Shown: in pieces, positions 15,579 through 23,791 of the stretch
How positions within the stretch are numbered: the stretch's first letter is position 1
How the letters are laid out: every line of letters begins with the position of its first letter
Origin: Arthrobacter sp. 9V
GTDB lineage: Bacteria > Actinomycetota > Actinomycetes > Actinomycetales > Micrococcaceae
Direction of reading: 5' to 3'
DNA length: 64,000 nucleotides
Assembly (NCBI RefSeq): GCF_902506065.1
Contig: NZ_LR732912.1
Location: 3,563,406-3,627,405 of the forward strand
Translations under genes and position numbers: made by a program
The notes under the pieces: model-generated
Database searches by the model: none
Told to the model about the DNA's origin: nothing
What the model saw: the letters and a program-made list of their open reading frames with translations, nothing else

Positions 15579-18112
15579 GCATCCAACTTGGTCAGCGGTG
15601 CATACCGCAACAGCAGGCGCTTCTCGCCGACGTCGAACTTCACCTTCGCCACGGTCTTGTCGCCCGAGCCCTCGATGCCCAGCACCACTCCGTTACCGAA
15701 GCTTGTGTGATTGACTTTGTCCCCCGCCACGACGGAAATGACTTCCTTCTGCGGCTGGACCCTGTTGCGTACGACGGCGGCCGGGACGTCGGCGTCGAAC
15801 CCTGCGGTGGGACTCGCGGCAGCACCGCGGGACGTGCCTGCACCCCAGAAAGAACCACCGTAGCGGTTGGAGCCGATGGGAGCGCTCCCCCAGCCACCTG
15901 CGGCCTGACGGCTCATTCCTTCGCGCTTCCACTCCACCAGTTCCGAGGGGATTTCTTCCAGGAACTGGCTGGCGGGGTTGTATTGGCTCTGGCCCCACAT
16001 GCTGCGGACTTCCGAGCGCGTGACGTAAAGGCGCTTGCGCGCGCGGGTAAGCCCCACGTAGGCCAGCCGGCGTTCTTCCGCCAGTTCCTTCGGATCCGTG
16101 GCCGAGCGCTGATGCGGGAAGATACCGTGCTCCATACCGGTGAGGAAAACCACCGGGAACTCCAAACCTTTGGCGGTGTGGAGCGTCATGAGTGTGACAA
16201 CACCCATCCTCTTTGCCTCAGCCACGGCAGCATCGATGTCGGCACCCGGGGCGTCGGGGATCTGATCTGCGTCGGCCACCAAGGAGACCTGTTCCAGGAA
16301 CTCGCCGAGGGAACCGTCCGGGTTATCGCGCTCATACTCCCGGACCACCGCCACCAGTTCCGCAAGGTTCTCCACCCGGGATTCGTCCTGGGGATCGTTG
16401 CTGGCGCGCAGCCCTGCCAAATACCCGGTCTGTTCAAGGACGGCTTCCAAAGCGGCCGCAGCTCCGGAACCGGAAGCCACCTCGGCGAGATCGTCCAGCA
16501 GCTTCACAAAGCCCAGCACGGCGTTGACCGAGCGCGTGGCCATGCCGGGCGCTTGATCGGCACGGCGCGCAGCGGACATGAACGATGTACGTTCCCGCTC
16601 GGCCAAAGCTGCAACTGCACCCTCAGCGCGGTCACCGATTCCGCGTTTGGGTTCGTTCAGCACCCGGCGAAGGTTGACGTCGTCATCCGGGTTTACCAGG
16701 ACGCGAAGGTACGCCAGAGCGTCCTTGATTTCCTTGCGCTCATAGAAGCGGGTACCGCCCACCACTTTGTACGGCAGGCCCACACGGACCAGGACGTCTT
16801 CAATGGAACGGGACTGCGCGTTGGTGCGGTAGAAGATGGCGACGTCACCGGGACGCAAGCCATCCTCGTCCTGCAGGCGGTCGATTTCCTTGGCAATGAA
16901 CTGGGCTTCGTCATGCTCGTTCTCCCCCACATAGCCAACAATCTTCTCGCCATCGCCCTCCGCGGTCCACAGGCGCTTTTCCTGGCGGTTGGGGTTACGC
17001 GAAATCACCGAGTTTGCGGCGCTGAGAATGTTCTGGGTGGAGCGGTAGTTCTGCTCGAGCTTGATGGTGCGGGCATTCGGGTAGTCTGCCTCGAACTCCA
17101 CAATGTTGCGGATGTCCGCGCCACGGAAGGCATAAATGGACTGATCGGAATCGCCCACCACCGTCAGTTCACTCGGTGCTACGTCAGTAGCTGTCCCCAC
17201 ACCCACGATCTCCCTGACCAGTGCGTACTGGGCGTGGTTGGTGTCCTGGTACTCGTCAACCAAGACGTGCCGGAAGCGGCGTCGGTAGGATTCCGCGAGC
17301 GCCGGGAAGGCCCTGAACATGTACACGGTCTCGGCAATGAGGTCATCGAAGTCCATCGCGTTGGCTTGCCGGAGGCGCTGCGTATAGCCCTTGAACACCT
17401 CGGCCACGGCTTGTTCAAAGGGGTCGTTGTGGTTTGCCGAGGAGATGTAGGAGTCAGCATCAATGAGCTCATTCTTGAGCGCGGAAATCTTGTGCTGGAT
17501 GGCCTTTGGCGCGAACTTCTTCGGATCAAGGTCCAGGTTCTTGGCCACCAGGGTGATCAAGCGCAGGGAATCGGCGGAGTCGTAGATGGAGAAGTTCGAA
17601 TTCAGGCCCACGTTGGCCGCTTCCCGGCGGAGGATACGCACGCAGGAGGAGTGGAACGTGGAGATCCACATGCCCTTGGCACGGGGGCCCACCAAGGCTT
17701 CGATGCGTTCCCGCATTTCGGCCGCTGCCTTGTTGGTAAAGGTGATGGCCAGGATTTCGCCGTGATGTGCACGCTTGGTGGCGATGAGGTAGGCGATCCG
17801 GTTACTGAGTACGCGGGTTTTTCCGGAGCCCGCGCCTGCAACGATCAGCAGGGGGCTCCCTGCATGTTTTACCGCCTCTTCCTGCTGCGGATTCAGTCCC
17901 TGGAGAAGGGCGTCAGCGGTGGGCAAGCCGTGGGCTCCCTGGTTGCCCCAGCCGCCTTGGGCAGGATCCTGGGGGCCGCTACCCGTCCCCCCTTGGAGGC
18001 GGGGTCCGGAAGCGCCTCCACTTGAAGGCGAAAGCTCCGGGGCAGCCTTGAGTGCGGCTTTGGTGCCTGCTTTGAAGGGTCCGGCGGCGTAGGGGTCAAA
18101 CAACATATCCAT
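15575..18112 (-). CDS. pcrA: ATP-dependent DNA helicase PcrA/UvrD
   Basis: This is a superfamily 1 helicase of about 845 residues with the full motif set: Q-motif LNPQQEEAVKH, Walker A AGAGSGKTR, motif Ia TFTNKAAAEM, motif II VDEYQDTNHAQYALV, motif III GDSDQSIYAFRGAD, motif IV LEQNYRST, motif V LMTLHTAKGLEFPVVF and motif VI YVGLTRARKRLYVTRSE. The C-terminus ends in a Tudor-like RNA-polymerase-binding segment (GDKVNHTSFGNGVVLGIEG), as in PcrA. I start at ATG 18112 (MDMLFDPYAAGPFKAG) rather than GTG 18145. It acts in repair, replication-fork maintenance and transcription-coupled processes. Confidence 0.95.
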   Translation of the reverse strand: MDMLFDPYAAGPFKAGTKAALKAAPELSPSSGGASGPRLQGGTGSGPQDPAQGGWGNQGAHGLPTADALLQGLNPQQEEAVKHAGSPLLIVAGAGSGKTRVLSNRIAYLIATKRAHHGEILAITFTNKAAAEMRERIEALVGPRAKGMWISTFHSSCVRILRREAANVGLNSNFSIYDSADSLRLITLVAKNLDLDPKKFAPKAIQHKISALKNELIDADSYISSANHNDPFEQAVAEVFKGYTQRLRQANAMDFDDLIAETVYMFRAFPALAESYRRRFRHVLVDEYQDTNHAQYALVREIVGVGTATDVAPSELTVVGDSDQSIYAFRGADIRNIVEFEADYPNARTIKLEQNYRSTQNILSAANSVISRNPNRQEKRLWTAEGDGEKIVGYVGENEHDEAQFIAKEIDRLQDEDGLRPGDVAIFYRTNAQSRSIEDVLVRVGLPYKVVGGTRFYERKEIKDALAYLRVLVNPDDDVNLRRVLNEPKRGIGDRAEGAVAALAERERTSFMSAARRADQAPGMATRSVNAVLGFVKLLDDLAEVASGSGAAAALEAVLEQTGYLAGLRASNDPQDESRVENLAELVAVVREYERDNPDGSLGEFLEQVSLVADADQIPDAPGADIDAAVAEAKRMGVVTLMTLHTAKGLEFPVVFLTGMEHGIFPHQRSATDPKELAEERRLAYVGLTRARKRLYVTRSEVRSMWGQSQYNPASQFLEEIPSELVEWKREGMSRQAAGGWGSAPIGSNRYGGSFWGAGTSRGAAASPTAGFDADVPAAVVRNRVQPQKEVISVVAGDKVNHTSFGNGVVLGIEGSGDKTVAKVKFDVGEKRLLLRYAPLTKLDA

Positions 18113-18187
18113 GGTGCCTACCAGTCTAGGCGGTGCCTCTGACACTCTAAGGCGCTCCGGATGATTAGGCCGACGGGCAGCGCGGTT

Positions 18188-19033
18188 CTACGCGAATTGG
18201 GGGACGGAGGTGAGGGCAGCGCTCAACTCCCGCACCGCCGTCGGGCCTCCCGCCACGAACCAGTTCAGTCCGTTGACCTGCACGACGGCGGTGTCCCCGC
18301 CGGCAGCGCGGACGATCGCCTTGCCCGGAAGCCAGTCCCATTCCGGGCAGCTGTGCTGGAACCAGCAGCCGAGCTCACCGTCAGCCACCCGGCCGAGGTC
18401 GCAGGAGCCTGAGCCGAACATGCGCAGCGATGCTGCGGAAACTGCAGCCGCATGCCAGGGCATGGCCGCCCGGGGGTCCGCCAACCAGGTGGGATGGATG
18501 TAGGTGGCCGCGGAGATCTGGTTCACGGGGAGGTCGCCGAAACCGGAGATCGGTTCGTCGTTCAGGGTGGACGCTCGATCTTGGCCGCCCAGCCAGAGCT
18601 TGTCCAGTTCGGGCTGGTAGATGGCCCCGAGGAGCACCTCGGGATCGGCCACAGGCTTGCCGCCGTGGTCTGAATCGTCGCATTTAAGGGCAATGGCCGA
18701 GCACCAGTAGGTGGAGCCGTGCAGGAAGTTGTAGGTGCCGTCCACGGGGTCGATCACCCAGGTCCGGCCGCTTGTACCGGCAACAGAGGCCCCTTCTTCG
18801 CCCAGGATGCCGTCTTCCGGACGGCAGCGCCGCAGCTGTTCCAGAACGTAAGCTTCGGCTGCGTGATCGGCCGCGGTGACGACGTCGGACACTGAGGTTT
18901 TGCGTTCGCCTTGGAGTCCGCCCATCCGCATGAGCAGCGCCAGTTGGCCTGCTTCGCGGACCAGGGCGCTGGCCAGTTGGTAGTCATCCAGTGAAGGATC
19001 GAGTTCAGTTGCTGTGTGCCTGCCGGTGGTCAT
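18188..19033 (-). CDS. Inositol monophosphatase family phosphatase
   Basis: The 281-residue protein shows the Li-sensitive phosphatase metal-binding motifs: GEEG near residue 77, DPVDGTYNFLHG near 94-105, and the C-terminal EWDWLPGKAIVRAAGG. Family members hydrolyse inositol phosphates, histidinol phosphate, fructose bisphosphate or PAP with Mg2+. No histidine or inositol pathway gene is nearby, so the substrate cannot be assigned. It is transcribed in the same direction as pcrA, with a 75-bp gap. Confidence 0.88.
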   Translation of the reverse strand: MTTGRHTATELDPSLDDYQLASALVREAGQLALLMRMGGLQGERKTSVSDVVTAADHAAEAYVLEQLRRCRPEDGILGEEGASVAGTSGRTWVIDPVDGTYNFLHGSTYWCSAIALKCDDSDHGGKPVADPEVLLGAIYQPELDKLWLGGQDRASTLNDEPISGFGDLPVNQISAATYIHPTWLADPRAAMPWHAAAVSAASLRMFGSGSCDLGRVADGELGCWFQHSCPEWDWLPGKAIVRAAGGDTAVVQVNGLNWFVAGGPTAVRELSAALTSVPQFA

Positions 19034-19122
19034 GGTTCCAGCTTATGTGGCGGTTGGGTGGTCCGTGGGTCCGGAGCAGCGACAAAGGCTCCAGCGACAA
19101 AGGCCCAGCGACAAAGGCCCAG

Positions 19123-19182
19123 CGCACCCTTTCCCGCCGAATGCGCCCGTAACCTCTGGTGCGGATGGCGCGAAAGGGTGCG
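19123..19182. repeat. Dispersed repeat copy A, able to form a hairpin
   Basis: Bases 19123-19163 are a 41-bp element whose reverse complement recurs at 19964-20004 with three mismatches. Its first 16 bases also pair with 19167-19182, leaving one mismatch, so the element can fold alone. Just upstream (19077-19120), short GCGACAAAGGC units repeat three times. Confidence 0.65.
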
Positions 19183-19236
19183 GCGTCGGCGAAGAAGTGG
19201 TGCGCATGGCGGGGAGAGGCGCGGCGTGGCGGGATA

Positions 19237-19872
19237 ATGAATGACATGGCCAAGACACCCGCCCAGCGCATCAAGAAGCACGGAGCAAAGGCAGTGGTTC
19301 CCGATCACTCGCTGCCGCCCGTGATCAACACCACAACTCAGCGCACCCCGCAAGAGGCGCAGAGCAATTCCAAGCTCATTGTGATCGCCGGCGTGGTGGC
19401 CAGCCTGTTCCTGTTCTGGTACCTGCACCTGCTCACCCTGAACCAGATGACCCAGCTCTCCGGTGGACTGGCCATGCCCGATTCGTTGATTGGCGGTTTC
19501 TCTCCTGAATATGTGGCCCAGCTGAGGGAGGCCATGGACGAGTCCGCCCGCGGCCAGCTCAACTACGTCCACAAGACCGCAGGCACGCTGTTTCCGCTGA
19601 TCTTCGGCTTCAGCTGGCTCCTGCTGATCGGCACCAATGTGGCGCGCAAGTCATGGCGCTGGGCATTGTGGGCCGCTCCCCTGCTGTTCGCGGTGGCTCA
19701 CCTGTGGTCCAACGTGGCCATTGATTCGATGCTGGCTGCCGAAGCGCCCGACGCCGGTTCGGTGGCCTTGGCCTCAGCCGTCACGGTTGCGTCCTGGGTA
19801 CTGTTCCTGGTCAGCCTCCTGTGCGGCGTGCTGGCCGTGTTCCTGGGGAAAAAGAAACCCACGCCCGCCTGA
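19237..19872 (+). CDS. Integral membrane protein of unknown function
   Basis: The most likely start is ATG 19237 (MNDMAKTPAQRIKKHG), or the ATG three codons later; the product is about 211 residues. After a basic cytoplasmic start, four hydrophobic segments are seen: VIAGVVASLFLFWYLHLLTL, FPLIFGFSWLLLIGT, ALWAAPLLFAVAHLWS and VASWVLFLVSLLCGVLAVFL. The protein ends KKKPTPA. I recognise no family. The gene is bracketed by inverted copies of a 41-bp repeat, which also makes up much of both intergenic regions. Confidence 0.72.
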   Translation: MNDMAKTPAQRIKKHGAKAVVPDHSLPPVINTTTQRTPQEAQSNSKLIVIAGVVASLFLFWYLHLLTLNQMTQLSGGLAMPDSLIGGFSPEYVAQLREAMDESARGQLNYVHKTAGTLFPLIFGFSWLLLIGTNVARKSWRWALWAAPLLFAVAHLWSNVAIDSMLAAEAPDAGSVALASAVTVASWVLFLVSLLCGVLAVFLGKKKPTPA

Positions 19873-19892
19873 CCGCTTTTCTGCACCACACC

Positions 19893-19969
19893 TTCGCGGG
19901 CGCCGCACCCCTACCCGCCCGGCGCACCCCTTGTTCGCGGGCGCCGCACCCCTACCCGCCCGGCGCACC
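19893..19969. repeat. Perfect 36-bp direct repeat
   Basis: Bases 19893-19928 and 19934-19969 are identical 36-mers starting TTCGCGGGCGCCGCACCCCT, separated by CCTTG. They begin 21 bp after the stop of the membrane protein gene. The second copy overlaps the start of repeat copy B. Confidence 0.85.
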
Positions 19970-20004
19970 AGAGCTTACGGGCGCATCCGGCGGCAAAGGG
20001 TGCG
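19964..20004. repeat. Dispersed repeat copy B, inverted relative to copy A
   Basis: The reverse complement matches 19123-19163 at 38 of 41 positions. The pair encloses the membrane protein gene. The element also ends only 7 bp before the stop codon of the converging DUF998 gene. Confidence 0.7.
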
Positions 20005-20010
20005 TCAACC

Positions 20011-20814
20011 TCAGCCTGCCCTGAGCGCTGTCCGCTGACGGTGGGCTTTCCGTTCCGTCTGCACACGCTGGGCGATCACCAAGCCGGCAGTTGCCAGGCC
20101 TATGGTCACCGGGTAGCCCATAAACCGTTCCAGCAATCCCGGCTGCGGCACTTCCATCCCGGTGATGGCGCCGATGACCAGCGACCCGATACAGATCAGC
20201 CCGCACGCAGCGAGGAACCAACTCACGGGTGTCTGCTGCCACCACAGCATTCCCAGGAGCAGCAGGGCAATGCCGCCGGCGATGAAGAACATCAGGGCGC
20301 CCGCAAAATGCCAGGGAGAGCCCAGATCTTCGGGCACCAGGCCCACAATCACCGTTCCCAACCCGGCAACACCGGTGAGGATGCGGATGGTGACAGCCAG
20401 TATCCACGGCACGGTCAGGACGCTTGTCTGAGGGGGTTCGCCTGCAACAGCCCGGAAACGCCGGGCCTGCACACCGGGCCGCGCCGCCACGCTCAACAGG
20501 CCGGCCGTCAGAAAGAGTGCACCGAGGACCAGTGCCAGTCCCTGCACCACGAAGGAGGCATTCATCAGCAGGTGCAGCGGCGAACAGACCGCCCTGTCTT
20601 CGTAGATGCCGCACGAGACTGCCCCGAGGTCGCTGATGAATCCGGTAGCCCTGCTGTACGGCTCCGGGCCCGCCCAGGCTTCGATCACGGCGGCCTCGGC
20701 CACGAAGTATTGGACCACGCTCAGTTGCGCCCACCCGCCAATATTCGCCCTGATGCTACGGGTGTCCGGAAGGAAGGATCCAGCTGTTGCCGGTGCTCTG
20801 ACATGGCCTTTCAT
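20011..20814 (-). CDS. DUF998 family membrane protein
   Basis: The ATG at 20814 gives a 267-residue protein with about six membrane segments. The DUF998 pattern is visible: YSRATGFISDLGAVSCG after the first segment, then VCSPLHLLMNASFVVQG at the start of the second. The function of the family is unknown. The frame stays open upstream of this ATG, but no better start was seen. It is convergent to the membrane protein at 19237, across a repeat-filled intergenic region. Confidence 0.78.
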   Translation of the reverse strand: MKGHVRAPATAGSFLPDTRSIRANIGGWAQLSVVQYFVAEAAVIEAWAGPEPYSRATGFISDLGAVSCGIYEDRAVCSPLHLLMNASFVVQGLALVLGALFLTAGLLSVAARPGVQARRFRAVAGEPPQTSVLTVPWILAVTIRILTGVAGLGTVIVGLVPEDLGSPWHFAGALMFFIAGGIALLLLGMLWWQQTPVSWFLAACGLICIGSLVIGAITGMEVPQPGLLERFMGYPVTIGLATAGLVIAQRVQTERKAHRQRTALRAG

Positions 20815-20923
20815 GATGGTCAGCCTAGCGGTGTTCGGGCAGCGCCCCGGCAGCTTGTATGCTTGTAGTCGTGTCCGGGCCCTCGAGCTCCAGCAGTGGG
20901 ATTTTGGAGTCATGGACACACAG

Positions 20924-20996
20924 GCCCTCGTAGCTCAGTGGATAGAGCACGGCTCTCCTAAAGCCGGTGTCGTTGGTTCGATTCCAATCGAGGGCA
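20924..20996 (+). tRNA. tRNA-Arg (anticodon CCT)
   Basis: This 73-nt cloverleaf has acceptor stem GCCCTCG/CGAGGGC, D-arm GCTC-AGTGGATA-GAGC, anticodon stem CGGCT/AGCCG around loop CTCCTAA (anticodon CCT, Arg), and T-arm GTTGG-TTCGATT-CCAAT. The discriminator base is A20996. CCA is not encoded. The next gene starts at 20998. Confidence 0.95.
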
Positions 20997-20997
20997 C

Positions 20998-21456
20998 TTG
21001 AACCACCAGCAGCCCACCCAGGATTTGCAGGCCTACCTGGCCGGCCGCTGGCGCGTGGAGCGGACCCTCCTGGACCGGTCGTCCGGCACCCACGGAACCT
21101 TTACCGGCGTCGTGCGCTATGTCCGGAACCCCGACGGCGGCCTGGACTACCGCGAAGACGGAACCATGCATTGGCCTGGCCATTCAGGGCCGGCATTCCG
21201 CGAATACCTCCTGAAACCGGGCACCGGGCCGGAGTCAATGGACGTGTTTTTCCCCGACGGCCGGCCGTTCCACGTGATGAGCTTCTCCGAAGAGGGCAAC
21301 CAGGATAAGCACTGGTGCGATCCGGACGATTACCGTGTCCAGTACGTCCGTGAGGGACCGGACTCGTTCAGTTTCACCTGGGATGTCCAGGGGCCCGCCA
21401 AGGATCTGCTCCTTGAATCGCACCTGGTGAGGATCGACGCCGGGAGGCAACTGTGA
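20998..21456 (+). CDS. DUF6314 family protein
   Basis: The 152-residue product contains LAGRWRVERTLLDRSSG near the N-terminus and W-, Y- and F-rich strands (YREDGTMHWPGH, MDVFFPDGRPFHVMSF, HWCDPDDYRVQYV). This matches the lipocalin-like DUF6314 family, of unknown function. The only start that keeps the conserved N-terminus is TTG 20998, one base after the tRNA. The Shine-Dalgarno-like GAGGG (20990-20994) lies in the tRNA acceptor stem. Its stop overlaps the start of the Nudix gene by 4 bases (GTGA), so the two are coupled. Confidence 0.72.
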   Translation: MNHQQPTQDLQAYLAGRWRVERTLLDRSSGTHGTFTGVVRYVRNPDGGLDYREDGTMHWPGHSGPAFREYLLKPGTGPESMDVFFPDGRPFHVMSFSEEGNQDKHWCDPDDYRVQYVREGPDSFSFTWDVQGPAKDLLLESHLVRIDAGRQL

Positions 21457-21866
21457 GTGAAACCGGCACCGACCTGATCATTGTGAGCGCGGTCTGCGTC
21501 TACAACCAAGAAGGCCATCTGCTGACCGTCCGTAAGCGCGGCACGGACAAGTTCATGCACCCGGGCGGCAAGCCCGAAGCCGGCGAAACTCCTGCCGAGG
21601 CTGCGTCCCGGGAGCTCTTTGAGGAAGTCGGAATCGAGGTGACACCGGGCCTTCTGGAGCCGTTCGGTGTGTGGCTGGCGGTAGCGGCCAATGAGGCAGC
21701 CACCACCATCGAAGCCACCGTCTTCACCGCCCCCGGCATCTGGGAAGCGCACCCCTCGGCGGAGATCGCCGAGATTCGCTGGCTGGATTTACACGCGCCG
21801 CTTCCCACGGACTTGGCGCCTTTGCTGACCGACCACGTCATCCCTCTGTTGACCACGCCCAAGTAG
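21453..21866 (+). CDS. Nudix hydrolase
   Basis: This 137-residue protein carries a complete Nudix box, GGKPEAGETPAEAASRELFE followed by EVG, with the catalytic REL-EE core. Nudix enzymes hydrolyse nucleoside diphosphates linked to another group. GGGAGG precedes the GTG start, which overlaps the DUF6314 stop. The pairing suggests a shared small-molecule clean-up role, but the substrate is not known. Confidence 0.88.
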   Translation: MSETGTDLIIVSAVCVYNQEGHLLTVRKRGTDKFMHPGGKPEAGETPAEAASRELFEEVGIEVTPGLLEPFGVWLAVAANEAATTIEATVFTAPGIWEAHPSAEIAEIRWLDLHAPLPTDLAPLLTDHVIPLLTTPK

Positions 21867-21877
21867 GTAGCAGTGGG

Positions 21878-23791
21878 TTACAGCTCCGGGACCGCTTCCT
21901 GAGCCACGGCCGTAGCTTCCGCGAACTGGGTCTGGTAGAGCTCCGCGTAGCGTCCATCCGCAGCAAGCAACTCCGTGTGGGTGCCACGCTCCACGATCCT
22001 GCCGTCCTCAACCACCAGAATGGCATCTGCAGCACGGATGGTGGACAAGCGGTGCGCAATCACGACGGCGGTACGCCCCTCAAGTGCCTCGCCCAAAGCC
22101 GCCTGGACGGCGGCCTCGTTAGTGGAGTCCAAGGCAGCCGTGGCTTCGTCCAGGATCACAACGCGGGGCTGCTTGATCAGGAGCCGTGCAATGGTGAGCC
22201 GTTGGCGCTCGCCGCCGGAAAGCCGGTAGCCGCGCTCCCCCACCACAGTTTCCAAGCCATCAGGCAGGGACCGGATCATCGGCTCCAGGCGTGCCCGACG
22301 CAGCACATCCCACATGTCCTCCTCGGTGGCGTCCGGCCGGGCGAGACGCAGGTTGGAGGCAATGGTTTCGTGGAAGAGGTGTCCGTCCTGGGTCACCATG
22401 CCCATGGTGTCCCGCAGGGAATCAAAACTGAGATCACGCACGTCCACGCCTGATCCGGGCATTTGCCCACCAAGGCGCACGGCGCCGGAGTCCACGTCGT
22501 ACAAACGCGACAGCAGCTGGGCCACAGTGGACTTGCCCGCACCGGAGGAACCCACCAAGGCAACAGTCCGACCCGGCTCAACCCTGAAACTGACCCCGTG
22601 CAGGACTTCCTCCCCGCCCCGGGTATCCAATGTGGCAACGTCCTCAAGGGAAGCCAGCGAAACTTTCTCGGCCGAAGGGTAGGAGAACCGGACGTCGTCG
22701 AACTCCACTGCAACCGGGCCGGCCGGAACTTCCACGGCATCCGGCTTCTCGGTTATCAGTGGCTTCAGGTCCAGGATTTCAAAGACCCGCTCAAAGCTGA
22801 CCAATGCACTCATGATTTCCACACGGGCATTGGACAGCGCCGTCAGTGGAGCGTAGAGCCGGGTCAGAAGTAGCGCGAGCACCACTACGTCGCCGGGCGC
22901 AAGCTGCCCGCCTATTGCCAGCCAACCGCCCAAACCATAAACCAAGGCCAATGCCAGCGCCGAGACCAAGGTCAAGGCCGTTACAAAGGTGAACTGCAGC
23001 ATGGCAGTCCGGATCCCTATGTCCCGTACCCTGCCGGCACGTGCCGCAAACTCACGGGATTCCTCATCCGGGCGGCCGAACAACTTCACCAACGTGGCAC
23101 CCGGGGCGGAAAACCGCTCCGTCATCTGCGTGCCCATGGCGGCGTTATGTGCAGCGGCTTCGCGGCGCAGGTCCGCCAACTTCGAGCCCATGCGCCGGGC
23201 CGGAATCAGGAAGATGGGAAGCAACACCATGGCCAGCACCGTTACAAGCCAAGACGTATTGAGCATGACGGCAAGCGTCAGGACCAAAGCCACCACATTG
23301 CTGACCACCCCGGAAAGCGTGCCCGCGAAAGCCGACTGCGCCCCAATGACGTCATTGTTCAGGCGGCTGACCAAGGCACCGGTCCGTGTTCGGGTGAAGA
23401 ACGCGATGGGCATGCGCTGCACGTGATCGAACACCCGGGTGCGAAGGTCAACAATGACGCCCTCGCCGATGGTGGAGGACAACCAGCGCGTCACCAAGCC
23501 CACACCCGCCTCACCTACAGCGACGATCGCAATCAGGACGGCCAGCCGGATGACCGTTTCCACGCCTGCGTTCGCGATGATGGCGTCCACCACCTGACCG
23601 GCCAGCACAGGAGTAGCCACAGCCAGGAAAGCACCGGCGATGGAGGCAATCACAAACGCTATGAGCTTGCCCTTGTGCGGCACGGCGAAAGCCATGACCC
23701 TTTTCAGGGTTTCCTTGGAAAACGGTTTGGAGCCGCTCTTGGCAGTAGTGATGTTGTACAGCGAACTCCAGGCAACGCGGTCCATGCTCAT
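21878..23791 (-). CDS. ABC-type multidrug/lipid exporter (fused permease and ATPase)
   Basis: The ATG at 23791 (MSMDRVAWSSLYN) has GGAG upstream and overlaps the stop of the ABC-F gene by 4 bases. The 637-residue protein has six membrane segments (about 45-330) and then an ATPase domain with Walker A GSSGAGKSTVAQLL, signature LSGGERQRLTIARLL and Walker B VVILDEATAALDS. It is a half-size exporter of the MdlB/MsbA type that would work as a homodimer. Translational coupling to the ABC-F gene suggests a shared role in drug tolerance, by efflux alongside ribosome protection. This is inference. Confidence 0.9.
   Translation of the reverse strand: MSMDRVAWSSLYNITTAKSGSKPFSKETLKRVMAFAVPHKGKLIAFVIASIAGAFLAVATPVLAGQVVDAIIANAGVETVIRLAVLIAIVAVGEAGVGLVTRWLSSTIGEGVIVDLRTRVFDHVQRMPIAFFTRTRTGALVSRLNNDVIGAQSAFAGTLSGVVSNVVALVLTLAVMLNTSWLVTVLAMVLLPIFLIPARRMGSKLADLRREAAAHNAAMGTQMTERFSAPGATLVKLFGRPDEESREFAARAGRVRDIGIRTAMLQFTFVTALTLVSALALALVYGLGGWLAIGGQLAPGDVVVLALLLTRLYAPLTALSNARVEIMSALVSFERVFEILDLKPLITEKPDAVEVPAGPVAVEFDDVRFSYPSAEKVSLASLEDVATLDTRGGEEVLHGVSFRVEPGRTVALVGSSGAGKSTVAQLLSRLYDVDSGAVRLGGQMPGSGVDVRDLSFDSLRDTMGMVTQDGHLFHETIASNLRLARPDATEEDMWDVLRRARLEPMIRSLPDGLETVVGERGYRLSGGERQRLTIARLLIKQPRVVILDEATAALDSTNEAAVQAALGEALEGRTAVVIAHRLSTIRAADAILVVEDGRIVERGTHTELLAADGRYAELYQTQFAEATAVAQEAVPEL

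Noticed and set aside
15707..18025. Plus-strand frame of 772 codons opposite pcrA
   Set aside because: Shadow of the helicase gene; the translated sequence is Gly/His/Val-rich with no family resemblance.
20011..20919. DUF998 gene extended to 302 codons
   Set aside because: The extension would reach almost to the tRNA and has no Shine-Dalgarno; homologous sequence begins near the ATG at 20814.
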